Assembly: GCF_029168945.1 (NCBI RefSeq)
Contig: NC_083609.1
Span: 21,201,501-21,265,500, forward strand
Direction of reading: 5' to 3'
DNA from: Cannabis sativa
Taxonomy: Eukaryota > Streptophyta > Magnoliopsida > Rosales > Cannabaceae
Length of the DNA stretch: 64,000 bases
The position numbers and the translations under genes were made by a program. Numbering within the stretch: the first letter of the stretch is position 1; each line of letters opens with the position of its first letter. This document shows, in pieces, positions 49,801-61,597 of the stretch. The notes under the pieces are model-generated. The model did not search any database. It was given only the letters and a program-made list of their open reading frames with translations, and had not been told where the DNA came from.

Positions 49801-50660
49801 GCGACTTCTATAATATTCTCCAGCTGGTGAGGACAAGTCAAGGTGGATCGAAGCTCAGCCGCTTCCCACCCAGTCGCACGGGATTTATACCCCTCCTGGG
49901 CAACAGTCCCGTGGAAACCTCCTCCGGCGTGGCCATGTCTTTTCCCTTCTTCTTCGAAGATTTCGAACTGTGGCGTACATTTTGTGTTCTGCGAAAGACA
50001 AAAAGGGAAAAAGAAAATTCCAGCAGTTAGGTCCCATACCAAACCCTAAGTCAAGAAAAAGGGAGTGGGGGTCCCCTAACCGCTGGAAAGAGGCCCCCTC
50101 CGGACACGTGTCACATGAGAAACCCTAGAGAGAATCCCTGAACAAGTGTCGGGTGCAGTGAAATCGCAGAAAGTGGTTTTGCAAAAAGAAAAAAAAAGAA
50201 AAAAAAAAAAAGAAAAACCATTCTATGCCCTAAGCAACTGTTGAACGAAGAACACATGGCTCTCTTCAACAAAGCGGTACGATTGTAACAGAGGCATGAT
50301 AATGGCGATTCTACAACTAAAGCAGTAAACATAAAGCAGAACACTCAAAGAACTTAAAACACTCACACACTCAGAACTCGAAGTACGAACCCAGAAAACG
50401 AACGAAGTAAATGAAAGCATGTTATTATCTAAGGATGCAAGAAACTTACAGTAGATCGTTGAACTGGGGGTACTGGATGTGGTTGAGTAAAAGTTGAGAA
50501 GAACTGGCGTAAGCAAACACTGGAAAACTGAAAGAAACGTCTAAGTGCTAAGTCAGTTCGTGCTACTCTGAAGAATTTTCTCTCTGAGAAATTCGAGCAA
50601 AAATGGCAAGAAATGGAAAGTAACCGAAATGAAGGAAAGGTGGTGGCTTTTATAGGCAAA
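46859..50660 (-). pseudogene. Antisense spliced gene of the Tat element, broken copy
   Basis: On the minus strand there is a TATA box (CTATAAAAG, near 50648-50656), a leader, and introns with GT-AG ends. They are 49989-50449 (leader intron, donor GTAAGT), 48698-48784 (donor GTAAGT), 48387-48464 (donor GTAGGA) and 47534-47622 (donor GTAAGT). The 5' coding exon includes a hydrophobic block (LQDYFVNFLVFVGLASYQL, YRLLSGLFIFYTARGWGSP) and YGFRIHPANE and HRFFFSSGF. This resembles the 'putative gypsy-type transposon' domain (Pfam PF04195) of plant Tat elements. Later exons are acidic and Pro-rich (48386-47623), then a long coiled coil (47533-46862, many Glu/Ala/Lys/Arg). Stops at 49314-49316, 48858-48860 and about 47415, plus frame inconsistencies, show this copy is dead. 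Candidate start codons are at 49980 and 49936. Function is unknown. Confidence 0.72.
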
Positions 50661-51071
50661 AACGCATGAGGAACAGGCGTCATCACCTACCAATCGCACG
50701 GTGGGGGAGATGCACGATTCGAATTCCCGAAAATCAACGGATCAGATCAATCTGCCATAAAGGCGGTGGAAACGTTTGAGTATCCGTCTGACACCATTAA
50801 TGCGCCGCATCAATCAAAGGACGTGAAATGAATCGACCTCTGCAAAAGCGAATCGCTGCATTTAATGCCATCATTAGACGCACCTTCACGCGCCCCAAGC
50901 TCGTGTCAGGAGACCGAGGAGGCGGCCGGAGACATTCCTGCGAAAAGCAAATTGCTGCATTAAATGTCATCATTAAATGTGCCCCCACGCGCTCCAGGCT
51001 TGAGCCAGGGAAACGAGGAGTCGACCGGAGGCACCTAAGCAAGCCTTGGTTTATTTTTTCCAAGTAAACAA
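50661..51071. other. Tat element 3' noncoding region
   Basis: Contains a diverged internal duplication: 'aatcgctgcatttaatg' with 'catcattagacgcaccttcacgcgcc' (about 50860) and 'aattgctgcattaaatg' with 'catcattaaatgtgcccccacgcgct' (about 50949), about 89 bp apart. It is upstream of the antisense TATA box and so could act as its promoter. Confidence 0.6.
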
Positions 51072-51086
51072 GGCTTGGGGGGTAAA
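51072..51086 (+). other. Tat element polypurine tract
   Basis: GCTTGGGGGGTAAA directly before the 3' LTR at 51087, with a G-rich core at 51076-51082. A related tract lies at 20661-20674. Confidence 0.8.
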
Positions 51087-51866
51087 TGTTGCCCCTGAAT
51101 TCGCCCAAAATACGTGGACCAGTCGAAATGGGACACGTGGATCAGATAACTTGTAAATATTTGATAAGTCTTTGTACGCCACAAGGAAGCGCCATGGGCA
51201 TAGGTCCCGGAGGAGACACCCGGAATACAAGGTACTCCCGGAAGCTCGCATAGCATGAAGCCTCTCCGGGACGTGTCAGGCCTCTCCTGAGTAATCAAGT
51301 CGCATTTAATGTCACATGGGAGGAAGCGTGTTGGGACTGTAACACGCAATAAAGTCTGACGGCACAACCCCCAAACAGCAGCGCTACAGTAATGATTATT
51401 TAAGTCTAGCGACGGCTACTCTGCGAAGAGTCACGTCAATCACAAGGCAAAAAGGACATTCCTCATAAAAACCCTACAACACCTAGGGATTTGACCATGC
51501 ATCACCCATGGTATATTCATTGGAAATACCCAACTTTATGGATACTTACAGATACATGTGTAAGAACAATTCTAGGGATTACCCCACCAAAACACTATAA
51601 ATACCCCCTCAAAGCTCATTTAATGGGGTCGAGAATCTTGGGTTGCATAAGAGCAAGAAGAGAAAATACTCACCAAGAACATTCTCTGTATTTATGAGAA
51701 TAACATTCTCTCAAGTGTGGAATCTGTATTAAATACATCCATTAATAACAAAGACTCGTGGACTAAGGCTCATTAACGCCCCAACCACGTAAAAATCTTC
51801 ATCTCACTTTCTTACAGCTCTTTAATATAATTATATTCTAGTAGTTGCCGAAAATCTCGGTCAACA
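51087..51866 (+). repeat. Tat element 3' LTR (780 bp)
   Basis: Same length and sequence as the 5' LTR apart from two adjacent transitions, in the phrase tgtcacatgg (5' LTR: tgccgcatgg). It is followed by the TACAT duplication. Confidence 0.95.
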
Positions 51867-53639
51867 TACATAATGTATAAATTCATCTGAAACCCTTTTC
51901 ACATACTTGATCCTGTTTATTGTGCTATCAACACATTGGAAAGTAAACATGACTATGTGAATAAAGTTTCCTAGATTTATCAGACACAGGGTTTTACTGA
52001 TATGATAATCTACAACAGAGTTTACTTGTATTTGGAGAAATACTATGTTCTTTCCAGAATATTGGTTAAAGTAAAGCTCAGGTTGGATGCATGGAGTATG
52101 CATCGGAAAGGACCGATATTGAACTTTGACTTAGATTTATTAAACTTACCGTAATATCTATTCAAGTCAATATCGCCTAGTTGATCCTAGATCAAATGAT
52201 CTTAATCCTGATATGATTAGGCTCAATCTCGAGAGGCTATTTGTGTTCTTTGATTTGTTAGTTAAGCCTACTTTTAGGTCAGGGTGATACGTACATTTTG
52301 GGAGCACGGTAGTGCAATTGAGTGGGAGCGCTATCATAAACATGGAATCTATAGCTTCTATCTGGCGAATAGTAAGCAAAGGATGATCTCCTTCGAGCTT
52401 GACCAAACGAACATAAATGGTGGAGTACTCATTTCACATAAGCTGAAATATCATTTATACGGGGTCAAGTGTTTTAAGGAATAAATACATTGTAGGGTGT
52501 AACGGTAATTTAATCCCTTTACAGTGTAGATCATTCATATAGAGGATCATTGATCAAATTAGGATTATAACAATGGATAACTAATGATGTGTCTATATGG
52601 TGGAACATATAGAGCATTCTATATACTGAGAGTGCAATTCTAAGTTCTATGCGTGGATTCAACGAAGAATTAATAAGTTAGTGAATTTTAGTGCTAAATT
52701 CTTGATCTACTTATTGGAAGCTCGGTTATATAGACCCATGGTCCCCCCACTAGTTGAGATAATATTGCTTGTAAGACTCATGTAATTGGTTTTGATTAAT
52801 CAATTATAATTCTCAAATTAGACTGTCTATTTGTGAATTTTTCACTAAGTAAGGGCGAAATTGTAAAGAAAGAGTTTATAGGGACATATTTGTTAATTAT
52901 GATACTTTGTATGGTTCAATTAATAAATATGATAAATGACAATATTATTTAATAATTATTTATAGTTATTAAATAGTTAGAATTGGCATTTAAATGGTTG
53001 AATTAGAAAATTGGCGTTTTTGAGAAAATCAGATGCAGAAAAGGTAAAACTGCAAAATTGCAAAAAGTGAGGCCCAAATCCACTAGTATAGGGCCAGCCA
53101 CTTTTGTAGGAAATTTAAACTGATATTTTCATTATTTTAATGCCAAATAATTCAAACCTAACCCTAGTGGAATGCTATAAATAGATAGTGAAGGCTTCAG
53201 GAAAATTACACTTAAATTTTCTATTTTTCCTTCAGAGAAAAACCTGAGCCTTTCTCTCTCCCTATCTTTAGCTACCACTTCTTCTTTCTTCTTCCTTTGA
53301 ATTTCGAAATCCTTAGTGATTAGAGTAGTGCCCACACACATCAAGTGATACCTCAATCATAGTGAGGAAGATCGTGAAGAAAGATCATCATCAAAGGAGA
53401 TTCAGCATCAAGAATTCAGAGAAAGAGATCCAGGTTCAGATATTGATAATGCTCTGCTACAGAAAGGAATCAAGGGCTAGATATCTGAACGGAAGGAGTC
53501 ATTATATTCCGCTGCACCCAATGTAAGGTTTCTTAAACTTTATATGTGTTTAATTCTTCGTTTTAGAAAGTTCATATTTAGGATGTTAATAAACATACTT
53601 GTGAGTAGATCTAAGATCCTGGTAAAATAATTTCCAACA

Positions 53640-54164
53640 GTAATATATATTAATTTTATTATTTGTGTAAAATAAAATTATAAAATTTAGTTTGGGATAT
53701 GTACATTAGTCATGATTATAATTAAAAAAATATATTTTGTTTAAATAGTTTATGATATATATTGTATTACTAAAACTTTAATTTTATAATATGTATGTGG
53801 TATTATTATTTTTCTTGACATTTTTGATAATATAGTAAAACTTTAATATTGTAGGTTGTGGATTTAATTAGCAAGGATTCATTTTACAAATTGAAATGAA
53901 GTTTGTTTGGTGGTTCATTAAAAGAGGTGTGTACAATCACTCATTTCTTTACTTCATGACATAATATTTTTCATCTTTGAAGAGTTTGAATATCTTAAAT
54001 ATTCATCTATAGTGAAGTATGTTTTAAAATTAAGTGTGTGTTGCGGTGATAATGGAAGGTTGAAACTTGTGTGTTGTAGTGAAGTAGGTTCTGGAAAATT
54101 TGTGTGCTGCAGAGATATAAAGAAGAAACTTATTGTGTGATATTTGTTATTTGTATGTATAATA
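53640..54164. other. AT-rich leader of the CACTA remnant
   Basis: No coding sequence seen. Short AT-rich DNA between the Copia solo LTR and the tandem repeats; probably the 5' noncoding part of the CACTA element. A CACTA terminus was not found. Confidence 0.4.
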
Positions 54165-54430
54165 GGTACTTATGAAAGTGGAAAATATTATAGAAATAGA
54201 GAAAATCCTGTCCAATTTTCAATTATATTTGTTGTGTGCTGTTTATCATGTTTTTTATTTGTTGATATAGGTACTTATAAAATTGAAAATATTATAGAAA
54301 CAAAGGAAATTCTGTCCAATTTTCAATTATGTTTATTGTGTTTGTTATTTGTTGATATAGGTACTTATAAAATTAGAAAATGTTATAGAAACAGAGGAAA
54401 CTCTGCCCAACTTTTAATAATATTGAAGAT
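54165..54430 (+). repeat. Three imperfect tandem repeats of about 90-105 bp
   Basis: Units start with 'gtacttat(g/a)aaa' at about 54165, 54270 and 54360. They share 'aaaat(a/g)ttatagaaa(t/c)a' followed by 'tgtccaattttcaatta' (third copy 'tgcccaacttttaata'). The open frame across 54144-54443 is a by-product of the repeats. Subterminal tandem repeats are common in CACTA elements, which suits the neighbouring transposase. Confidence 0.75.
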
Positions 54431-54522
54431 TTATAAGTACTAAAATAATTTAACAAAAATTACTTTGATTTAATTTTTAACTTGTAATAGCATTAAATTA
54501 TTTTAGGTAATTATAAATTAAT

Positions 54523-56870
54523 ATGGATAGAGATCGAATGAAAAAGAATAGATTGTCAAAAGAGTATGAAGATGGAGTTAACTATTTCATGAATTTTTTA
54601 ATACAAAACGAATAGGATCCTACTATAATATCTTGCTCATGTATGAAGTGTTGAAATTTAAAAATATTAAAGGTTGTAGATGTAAGAGGACACTTATACA
54701 TAAATGGTATAGACCAAACTTACCAAAAATGGATATGGCACGGTGAGAGTGTGTCCCAACCATCATTTCTAAAAAGAGCTCGCAAAGAGGATGTATCAGA
54801 TAGGAATTTTCACATTGATATGGTTAACGATTTAGAATAAGAGTTTGCAGACTGCCTGGATGAATTTGTAAGAATAATTGAAGAATCAGAAAAATCCATT
54901 TATATTGGGTCTAAGGTTAGAAAAATGTCATTTTTAGTTAAGATGTATAATATAAAGGCAAGGAATGGATTGAGTGATAATAGATTTTCACAATTACTTT
55001 CTTACTTAAGCAATATTTTTCCTGAAGGAAATAATATCCCAAGTAGTACTTATGAGGCAAAGAAGATATTGCAGTCATTAGGCATAAAGTATGAAAAGAT
55101 ACATGCATGTCCTAATGATTGCATATGATTTAGGAATGAGTTTGTTGAGGCTAAGCATTGCCCAGTTTGTAAGTGCTCTAGATGGAAGTTGAATGATAAT
55201 GGAAAAGAGAAAGAGGGGATTCCTGCCAAATTATTGTGGTATATACCACCAATTCCTAGGTTTAAGCATTTATTTCGCAACCTTGAACATGCAAAAAGTT
55301 TGGTATGGCATGATGAGAAGAGAATTAAGGATGGAAAAATGTGTCATCCGGCAGATTCTTCGTCTTGGAAAAACATTGATGACATGTATCCTAAAATAGC
55401 TTCAGACCCTAGAAATCTTCGAATAGGCCTTTCTGCAGATGGTATCAATCCTCATAGTTTCATGAGTAGCAACTACAGTTGTTGGCCGATCAATCTTATT
55501 ATTTATAATCTTCCTCCTTGGTTATGCATGAAACGTAAATTTGTCATATTGTCATTATTAATTTCTGGGCCTAAGCAACCTAGAAATGATATTGACGTGT
55601 ATTTGGCACCACCGGTGGGTGATTTAAAATAATTATGGGAAGGAATTGAATGCTATGATGTAAGAAAAGATGAAATTTTTACTTTGCGAGCAGTTTTATT
55701 ATGGACAATCAATGATTTTCCAGCATATGGTCATTTGTCTGGGCATTGTGTCAAGGGATATAAAGCATGTCCTATTTGCTTAGAACAGACATATGGTATT
55801 AGATTAACACACTGTAAAAAAGTTGTGTACATGGGCCATAGACAATTTCTACAACTTACTCATCCATTTCGTAGGTACTCAATGGAATTTGATGGTACAA
55901 TAGAAGATAAAATTGATCCCACTCCCATGACTGGTATAGATGTGTTTGACAAAGTTAGTCAGTTGGTGAATCAATTTGGGAAGATTCCCCCAAATACAAA
56001 AGATAAAGAAAAAGTAAAACAAAAAGGGAAAGGGAAAAAAGGGAAAGGCAAAGGAAAAAAGAAGAAAGTTGTAAAAGTTAAAAGAGTTTCAAAACTAAGA
56101 ACAAGATTGAAGATGCTTGTTGGAAGAAGAGATATTTTCTTTTTTTTTGAGTTGGAGTACTGGAAATATCTCTTATTGCGACACAATCTTGATGTCATGC
56201 ACATTGAGAAAAATGTTTGTGAAAGTATAATTAGAACTTTACTTAATATTCCAGGAAAGACAAAAGATGGTTTTTCATCATGGCTAGATCTGTTAGAAAT
56301 GGGAATTAGAACAGATTTAGCTCCTCGTGTTAAAGTGGGAGAAAAGAGAAAGTTATTATCAGCTGCTTGTTACAACCTTACAAAGGAAGAAAAACATCAA
56401 GTTTGTGAGTCGCTGGCCATTGTAAAAGTCCCATATGGTTATTCATCAAATATTCGCAACTTGGTTTCAATAAAATATTTAAGACTTATTGGGCTTAAAT
56501 CGCATGATTGTCATGCTTTAATGCAACTATTACTCCCTATTATTATTCAAGGAATTTCCCAAACTCATGTTAAATCTGCATTCATCAGACTTTGTATGTT
56601 TTTTAATGCAATTTATTCAAAAACTATTGATATATCGTCTCTAAAGCCATTGCAGAAAGAAATTGAGTTAACACGATATTTGCTTGAATAATTTTCTCCT
56701 CTATGATTTTTTGATATAATGGTTCACTTAACTGTTCATTTAGTTAGGGAAGTTGAGTTAGGTAGGCTTGTGTATATGAGGGGGATGTATGGATTTAAGA
56801 GATACATGAAGATATTAAAGTGATATGTTTGAAATCGAAGTAAACCCGAAGGTTGTATAGTTGAATGCTA
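54523..56870 (+). pseudogene. CACTA (En/Spm) TnpD/Tnp2-type transposase, broken
   Basis: An ATG at 54523 opens the transposase-associated N-terminus (RLSKEYEDGVNYFMNF). Stops follow at about 54613, 54838, 55126 and 55630. Conserved pieces in the same frame series include CPNDCI, CPVCKCSRWK, IPRFKHLFRN, GLSADGINPH, YSCWPINLIIYNLPPWLCMK, GHCVKGYKACPIC and YWKYLLLRHNLDVMHIEKNVCESIIRTLLNI (56154-56246). A long Lys/Gly-rich insert (55998-56096) precedes that last block. The last long frame ends at 56691; weaker similarity continues (MYGFKRYMKILK, about 56786-56821). The C-terminus and terminal repeats are missing or unrecognisable, so the element is inactive. Confidence 0.88.
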
Positions 56871-57396
56871 CATTGCAGAAGAAACTATAAGGGGTGTACT
56901 ACATAAATTTTCATATGAACTCATCATTTGATTTTTTTTCAAAAAAAAAAAAAAGAGAGAAAGAAAATATTGAAAAACTTGATCATATTAAATCAAACTT
57001 TACAAATTTATTTTACTGATTTTGTGAAAAAATTATTTGGAAGTGACCTTATTTTACTATTTCATGTAAATAATTTATATTTATTAATTAATCTCTACTT
57101 CAAACTAAATCATTTTATTAGTGAATATATTAACTTGGTGGGAGTAATGTGTTTGATTGAGTGGGTTTCATTTATATTCATCTAGTTTTTAGCAGCAAGC
57201 TTAACTGTTCATATTCTGCAAAATAATTTTCAATTGGTTTTAGAGATATAAAAATGGTGTGTTTTAGTTTTGGTAATCATATGTGATAAATTGGTTATAA
57301 AATGGTTCATTAATATTTTTTTGATTGAACTATCTGCTACAGGTACAAGAAGAACGAAAAAATGGAGGAGATTTCCCATATCAAAATCAATGAATT
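56871..57396. other. AT-rich flank of the CACTA remnant, no gene seen
   Basis: Contains an A-run near 56940-56954 and no convincing coding sequence. The L1-type element inserted at its right edge. Confidence 0.4.
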
Positions 57397-57451
57397 GTTT
57401 AGTCTTTAATTCTTTTTTTTTTTTTTTTTTTAAAATAAAGTTTGTAAACTT

Positions 57452-60400
57452 TTATTCATGCAAATCAGCTATCAAAATAGCTTGCAAATCAGTAGGGACA
57501 AGCCCCCCACGATAACTACGTTCTGGAGAGAAACAAGCAGAACGAGCCAAAAAATTGGCCGCCTTGTTTGCAGAACGCTTAACAAAAACACAAGAAGTTG
57601 AAACTAACTCTTGACAAAGAACCTTACAATCCGCCACAATGGAACCAAAGGGGGAAGGCATATTCAAGTTGCTATGAAGACAATTAATAAGAACTTGACA
57701 ATCAGACTCCACAACAACTTTAGAAAAACTTTGAATTTTAATCCAACTCAAGACTTCTTTCAGTCCCACGGCCTCGGCACAAACAGGTTCCACTCGACCC
57801 GGTTTTCGAATGGCCGTAGCAAAAATTAGAGTGCCACTGTGATCTCTTGCAGCCCATCCGATACCAAAAAAGTTTGCTGAAGTGAAAACAGATGCATCAA
57901 CATTGATTTTAATCGTGTCTTCCTCAGGAACACTCCAACGCTCTTCCACTCCTCTGCTAACAGCAGAGGCAACACCTTGAGATCGAGCGTTAGCTAATAA
58001 CCATTGATTAAAATAAGCAGAAGTCGATGACACCACACCAGCAGCAACCAGTTCTTTGTTATTCCAAGCCAAATCATTTCTTGCCCTCCAAATACCCCAG
58101 CATATCATTGCAATCTTGCCCAACACAGCAGAGGAAAAACTCTGCAACATAGCAGTAAACCAGTCGGCAAAGGATAAACCAGCAGCCTCCTTAATTTCCT
58201 GACCTGCAGATGACCAACATTGCTGAGCAAACACACAATCCACCAGCAAATGTAAGGTGGTTTCAGGAGAAATTTGACAGAAAGGGCAATGTAACGGGAC
58301 CTGAACTCGTTTCTCCTGGAGCTTGGCACGAGTTGGAAGGCTTCCTCGACAGGCTCTCCATAGCATATTCGAAACTTTTGCTGGAATTTTTAAATTCCAA
58401 AGCTTTCTCCAAAGCCCTGAGTTTGCACCTCCAGTAGCAGTATTTTGGGTATGTTGTAAAGCTTTATACGCACTCTTAACTGTGTAATGGCCTGAGGCTT
58501 CAAAGTGCCAATACCACGAATCATTGTCTAAGAAGTCACTTAGCACAATAGATTGCACCAGATCCTTGTCCCGAGAGTTTAATAAGTCATCCAAGATATC
58601 TATATCCCACTCCCGCTTTCCATTAACCATCAATTGATGAACTTGAACTCCTTCCAAAGATGGATGGTCCGAAGTAATGAATGGATTTTCAGAGTGAGGA
58701 AGCCAAGCTTGGTTAAGGACATCAACTTTCCTACCGTCAGCAATGCACCAACGACCCTCAGATTGGATCAAAGATTGAGCTTCGAACAGGCTGCGCCACA
58801 CAAAACTCGGGTTCTGACCAAGCGAAGCAGTAGCAATTGAACCATTGGGATAGTATTTTGCTTTAAAAATTCGTCCCACCAAGGAATTTTCATTGATCAA
58901 GAGTCTCCACGCCTGTTTTCCTAGCATGGCCAGATTATGATTTATTAGACTTCTAAACCCCATGCCCCCATCATGCTTGTGAGCCACCATACGATCCCAA
59001 CTTTCCCAAATTATACCCCCAGCTTGACCCGAACTAGAACTCCACCAGTACTTAGCAAGGATTCTTTCTATTTCCTTGCAAATTTTGATAGGTAAAAGAA
59101 AAATACTCATGGCATAACTAGGAAGCGCCTGGGCCACGGTTTTGATGAGAATTTCTTTTCCCCCTTTAGAAAGCAACTTACCATCCCAACTTTCCGCTCT
59201 TTTCCTCACTTTTTCTTTGCGAAAACCCAAAACAGTCGTCTTATTGCGCCCCATAGTACTTGGCAAGCCTAAATACTTGCTATGTTCATCTGCTTGAACC
59301 ATTCTCGTAACCCCCATTATCCTTTGTCTCACAGAATCATCAATATTATTGCTGAAAAAGATCGATGATTTAGACAAGTTCACTTTTTGTCCCGAGGCCA
59401 CTTCAAATTTATGAAGAAGAGCCATCACCCTTGAAGCTTCTTCCTCCGAGGCTTGGCAATAAAGGTAGCTATCGTCAGCGAATAACATGTGCGAGACAGA
59501 AGGCGCACCTCGAGCAATCTTACACCCATGTAACCATCTTTTTTGTTCAAAACTTTGAATAAGAGCCGATAAACCTTCTACACAGAGAATGAACAGATAA
59601 GGAGATAATGGATCTCCTTGTCTTATACCACGGGTCGGCATAATTGGTCCAATCCTCTGGCCACCATGCACAATCTCATACTTGACAGAAGACACAGTGG
59701 TCATGATCAATGCTACCCAATTAACATTGAATCCCATCTTCAAAAGCATAGCTTCAAGAAAAGCCCACTCGATGCAATCATACGCTTTGCTCATGTCTAA
59801 TTTTAGGGCCATAGAACCTTTTTTTTCCTTTGGTCTTTCGTTTCAAGTAGTGTAGCACCTCAAAAGAGACCAACACATTATCCGAGATCAAACGTCCAGG
59901 GATGAATGCACTTTGGAACGGAGAGATAACATGATCAAGCAAAACTTTTACTCTATTAGCCAAGACCTTTGAAATTATCTTGTACATGACATTGCAAAGA
60001 GCGATGGGTCTTAGATCTCCCATAACAGTAGGATTTTTCTTCTTTGGAATAAGAACAAGGTTAGTATCACTTAATCCCACAGGTATAGAATTGGAGTTGA
60101 AAAAGTTTTGAACCACAGTAACCACATCCCCCCCAACTACAAACCAGAATTTTTGATAAAATGCAGGTGACATACCATCGGGTCCTGGTGCTTTGTCCGG
60201 CTGCATGTCGAAAAGGGCTGCCTTCACTTCCTCGACAGTAACCGGTTCCATAAGGGTGGAATTATGAGCTTCAGTAATGGATGGAGAAATACAATCAACA
60301 ACCTCTTGCCAATTCACCATAGAAGCTTGAAAAATGTTTGAGTAATAGTTGAATATAACCTGGTGCAAACCATTGTTCCAATCGGTCCAATTACCTTGCT

Positions 60401-61523
60401 CATCTTTCAACTTTTGGATGGTATTGTTATTTCTGCGTGTTGTGGCCGAAGCATGGAAGTACTTGCTGTTTCGATCACCATCTTTAAGTCAGAGTTGTTT
60501 CGATCGTTGACGCCAATACACCTCTTTCTGATGAAAAATATTAGCCAAATTCTTTTTTTCTTCAGCAAATAAAGAGCAGGAATGAGCATCTCTAAGCTTC
60601 TTAAGTCTTTTTAAGGTAGCTTTCGATTGAGCAATTCTACCTTTAAAGTCCCCAGTAATAGTATCCCCCTATTTGGCCAAAACTTCTCCACAATAAGAAA
60701 CTTTTTCTTGAACAGAACAACCATTTTTAGCTTCCCAACTATCTTTAACTAATTGAAAGCATAAAGGTTCCAACAACCAAGCATTCTCAAATCGAAAAGC
60801 TCTTTTACCTGGTGTTGAGACATGAGTAATTTGGTCCATAAACAAAGCACTATGATCTGATGAAGAATAATCGAGGTTGTACAATTTTGCAGAATTAAAA
60901 ACATTGAACCAAGACATGGATGCTAACCCACGGTCCAATCTAACCTCCACCCACTAATCCGTACCTCGGCCTCTCTCCCATGTAAACTGATACCCGCATA
61001 GATCCATATCAATTAAATTGCAATCTTCGATAGCCTTTTGAAAGCCTTCTACGAGCCAGGACGGGTAAGGTCTTCCACCTCTTTTATCAGCTTGAGAAAT
61101 CACATTATTAAAGTCGCCCAACAGACACCACGGGAGAGAAGATTCTTGCTTCAATGAACGAAGTAAATCCCAAGTCTGTGCACGAAGACTGCGTTTCGGT
61201 TCACCATATATACCAGTTAATCTCCATTCCATCATACCCGGAACTTTAGTAAGGATATCTATATGGTTTGTAGAAAAACCAATGACTTCAGCTTCATCTT
61301 TAACTTTCCATAACATAGCTAGTCCCCCACTTCTTCCTTGAACATCAACAGAGAAAGCACCTTCAAACTTAATACTCTATTGCACCCTTTCAATACGATC
61401 CTTAGCACACAAAGTCTCACAAAGAAAAACAAACTTGGGCTGCTTTTGAGAAATCATCTCTTTAAGGAATTGTAAAGTCAATGGGTTCCCAAGCCCATGA
61501 CAATTCCAACTTAAACAACTCAT
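57452..61523 (-). pseudogene. LINE ORF2: AP endonuclease, RT, zf-RVT, RNase H; few lesions
   Basis: The ATG is at 61523-61521 (MSCLSWNCHGLGNP). Endonuclease motifs seen are CETLCAKDR, GIYGEPKR, LLGDFNNVI and SSDHSAL (to about 60830). The RT shows PDKAPGPDGMSPAFY, QSAFIPGRLISDN, LDMSKAYDCIEW, IRQGDPLSPYLF and the active site LFADDSYL (about 59485-59462). It continues to a zf-RVT segment (KIPAKVSNMLWRA, CPFC) and a C-terminal RNase H (INVDAS, CAEAVGL, VESDCQ; about 57915-57540), ending at 57452. Lesions include stops in the endonuclease part (about 61381, 60956), stops near 60670 and 60490, and a frameshift in an A-run at about 59817-59827. Confidence 0.92.
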
Positions 61524-61597
61524 AATGATAGGCGAGCCCCCACAAATTGGCCCGCCTGAGTCAAGTTTTTTGAAACACCTTTCTTTTCTTGTTCTTT

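Larger units (their letters stand above)
39538..51866 (+). mobile_element. Complete Tat-lineage Ty3/Gypsy retrotransposon, 12,329 bp
   Basis: The element has two 780 bp LTRs and a perfect 5 bp duplication TACAT (39533-39537 and 51867-51871). From left to right it holds a primer site, gag, protease, RT, RNase H, a second archaeal-type RNase H, integrase, a 4.7 kb 3' region with an antisense gene, a polypurine tract and the 3' LTR. The dual RNase H and the long 3' region with antisense reading frames are hallmarks of the plant Tat lineage (Retand/Ogre/Grande relatives); I do not assign a subclade. Gag-pol is interrupted by three frame changes and one stop, so this copy would need helper proteins. 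Confidence 0.94.
39414..53639 (+). repeat. Copia solo LTR (plus), TSD GTAAT, split by a Tat element
   Basis: Its two parts are 39414-39537 and 51867-53639, counting the second TACAT with the right part. The ends are TGTTGGGTTTTATGCCC and TTTCCAACA. The solo LTR is flanked by perfect GTAAT duplications at 39409-39413 and 53640-53644, with no interior attached. The two parts rejoin to match the LTR at 13096 across the insertion point. A TATA box (GCTATAAATAG) lies near 53174. It is interrupted by the complete Gypsy element at 39538-51866. Confidence 0.92.

Noticed and set aside
54144..54443. 99-codon hydrophobic frame
   Set aside because: It is generated by three tandem DNA repeats, not by a conserved protein.
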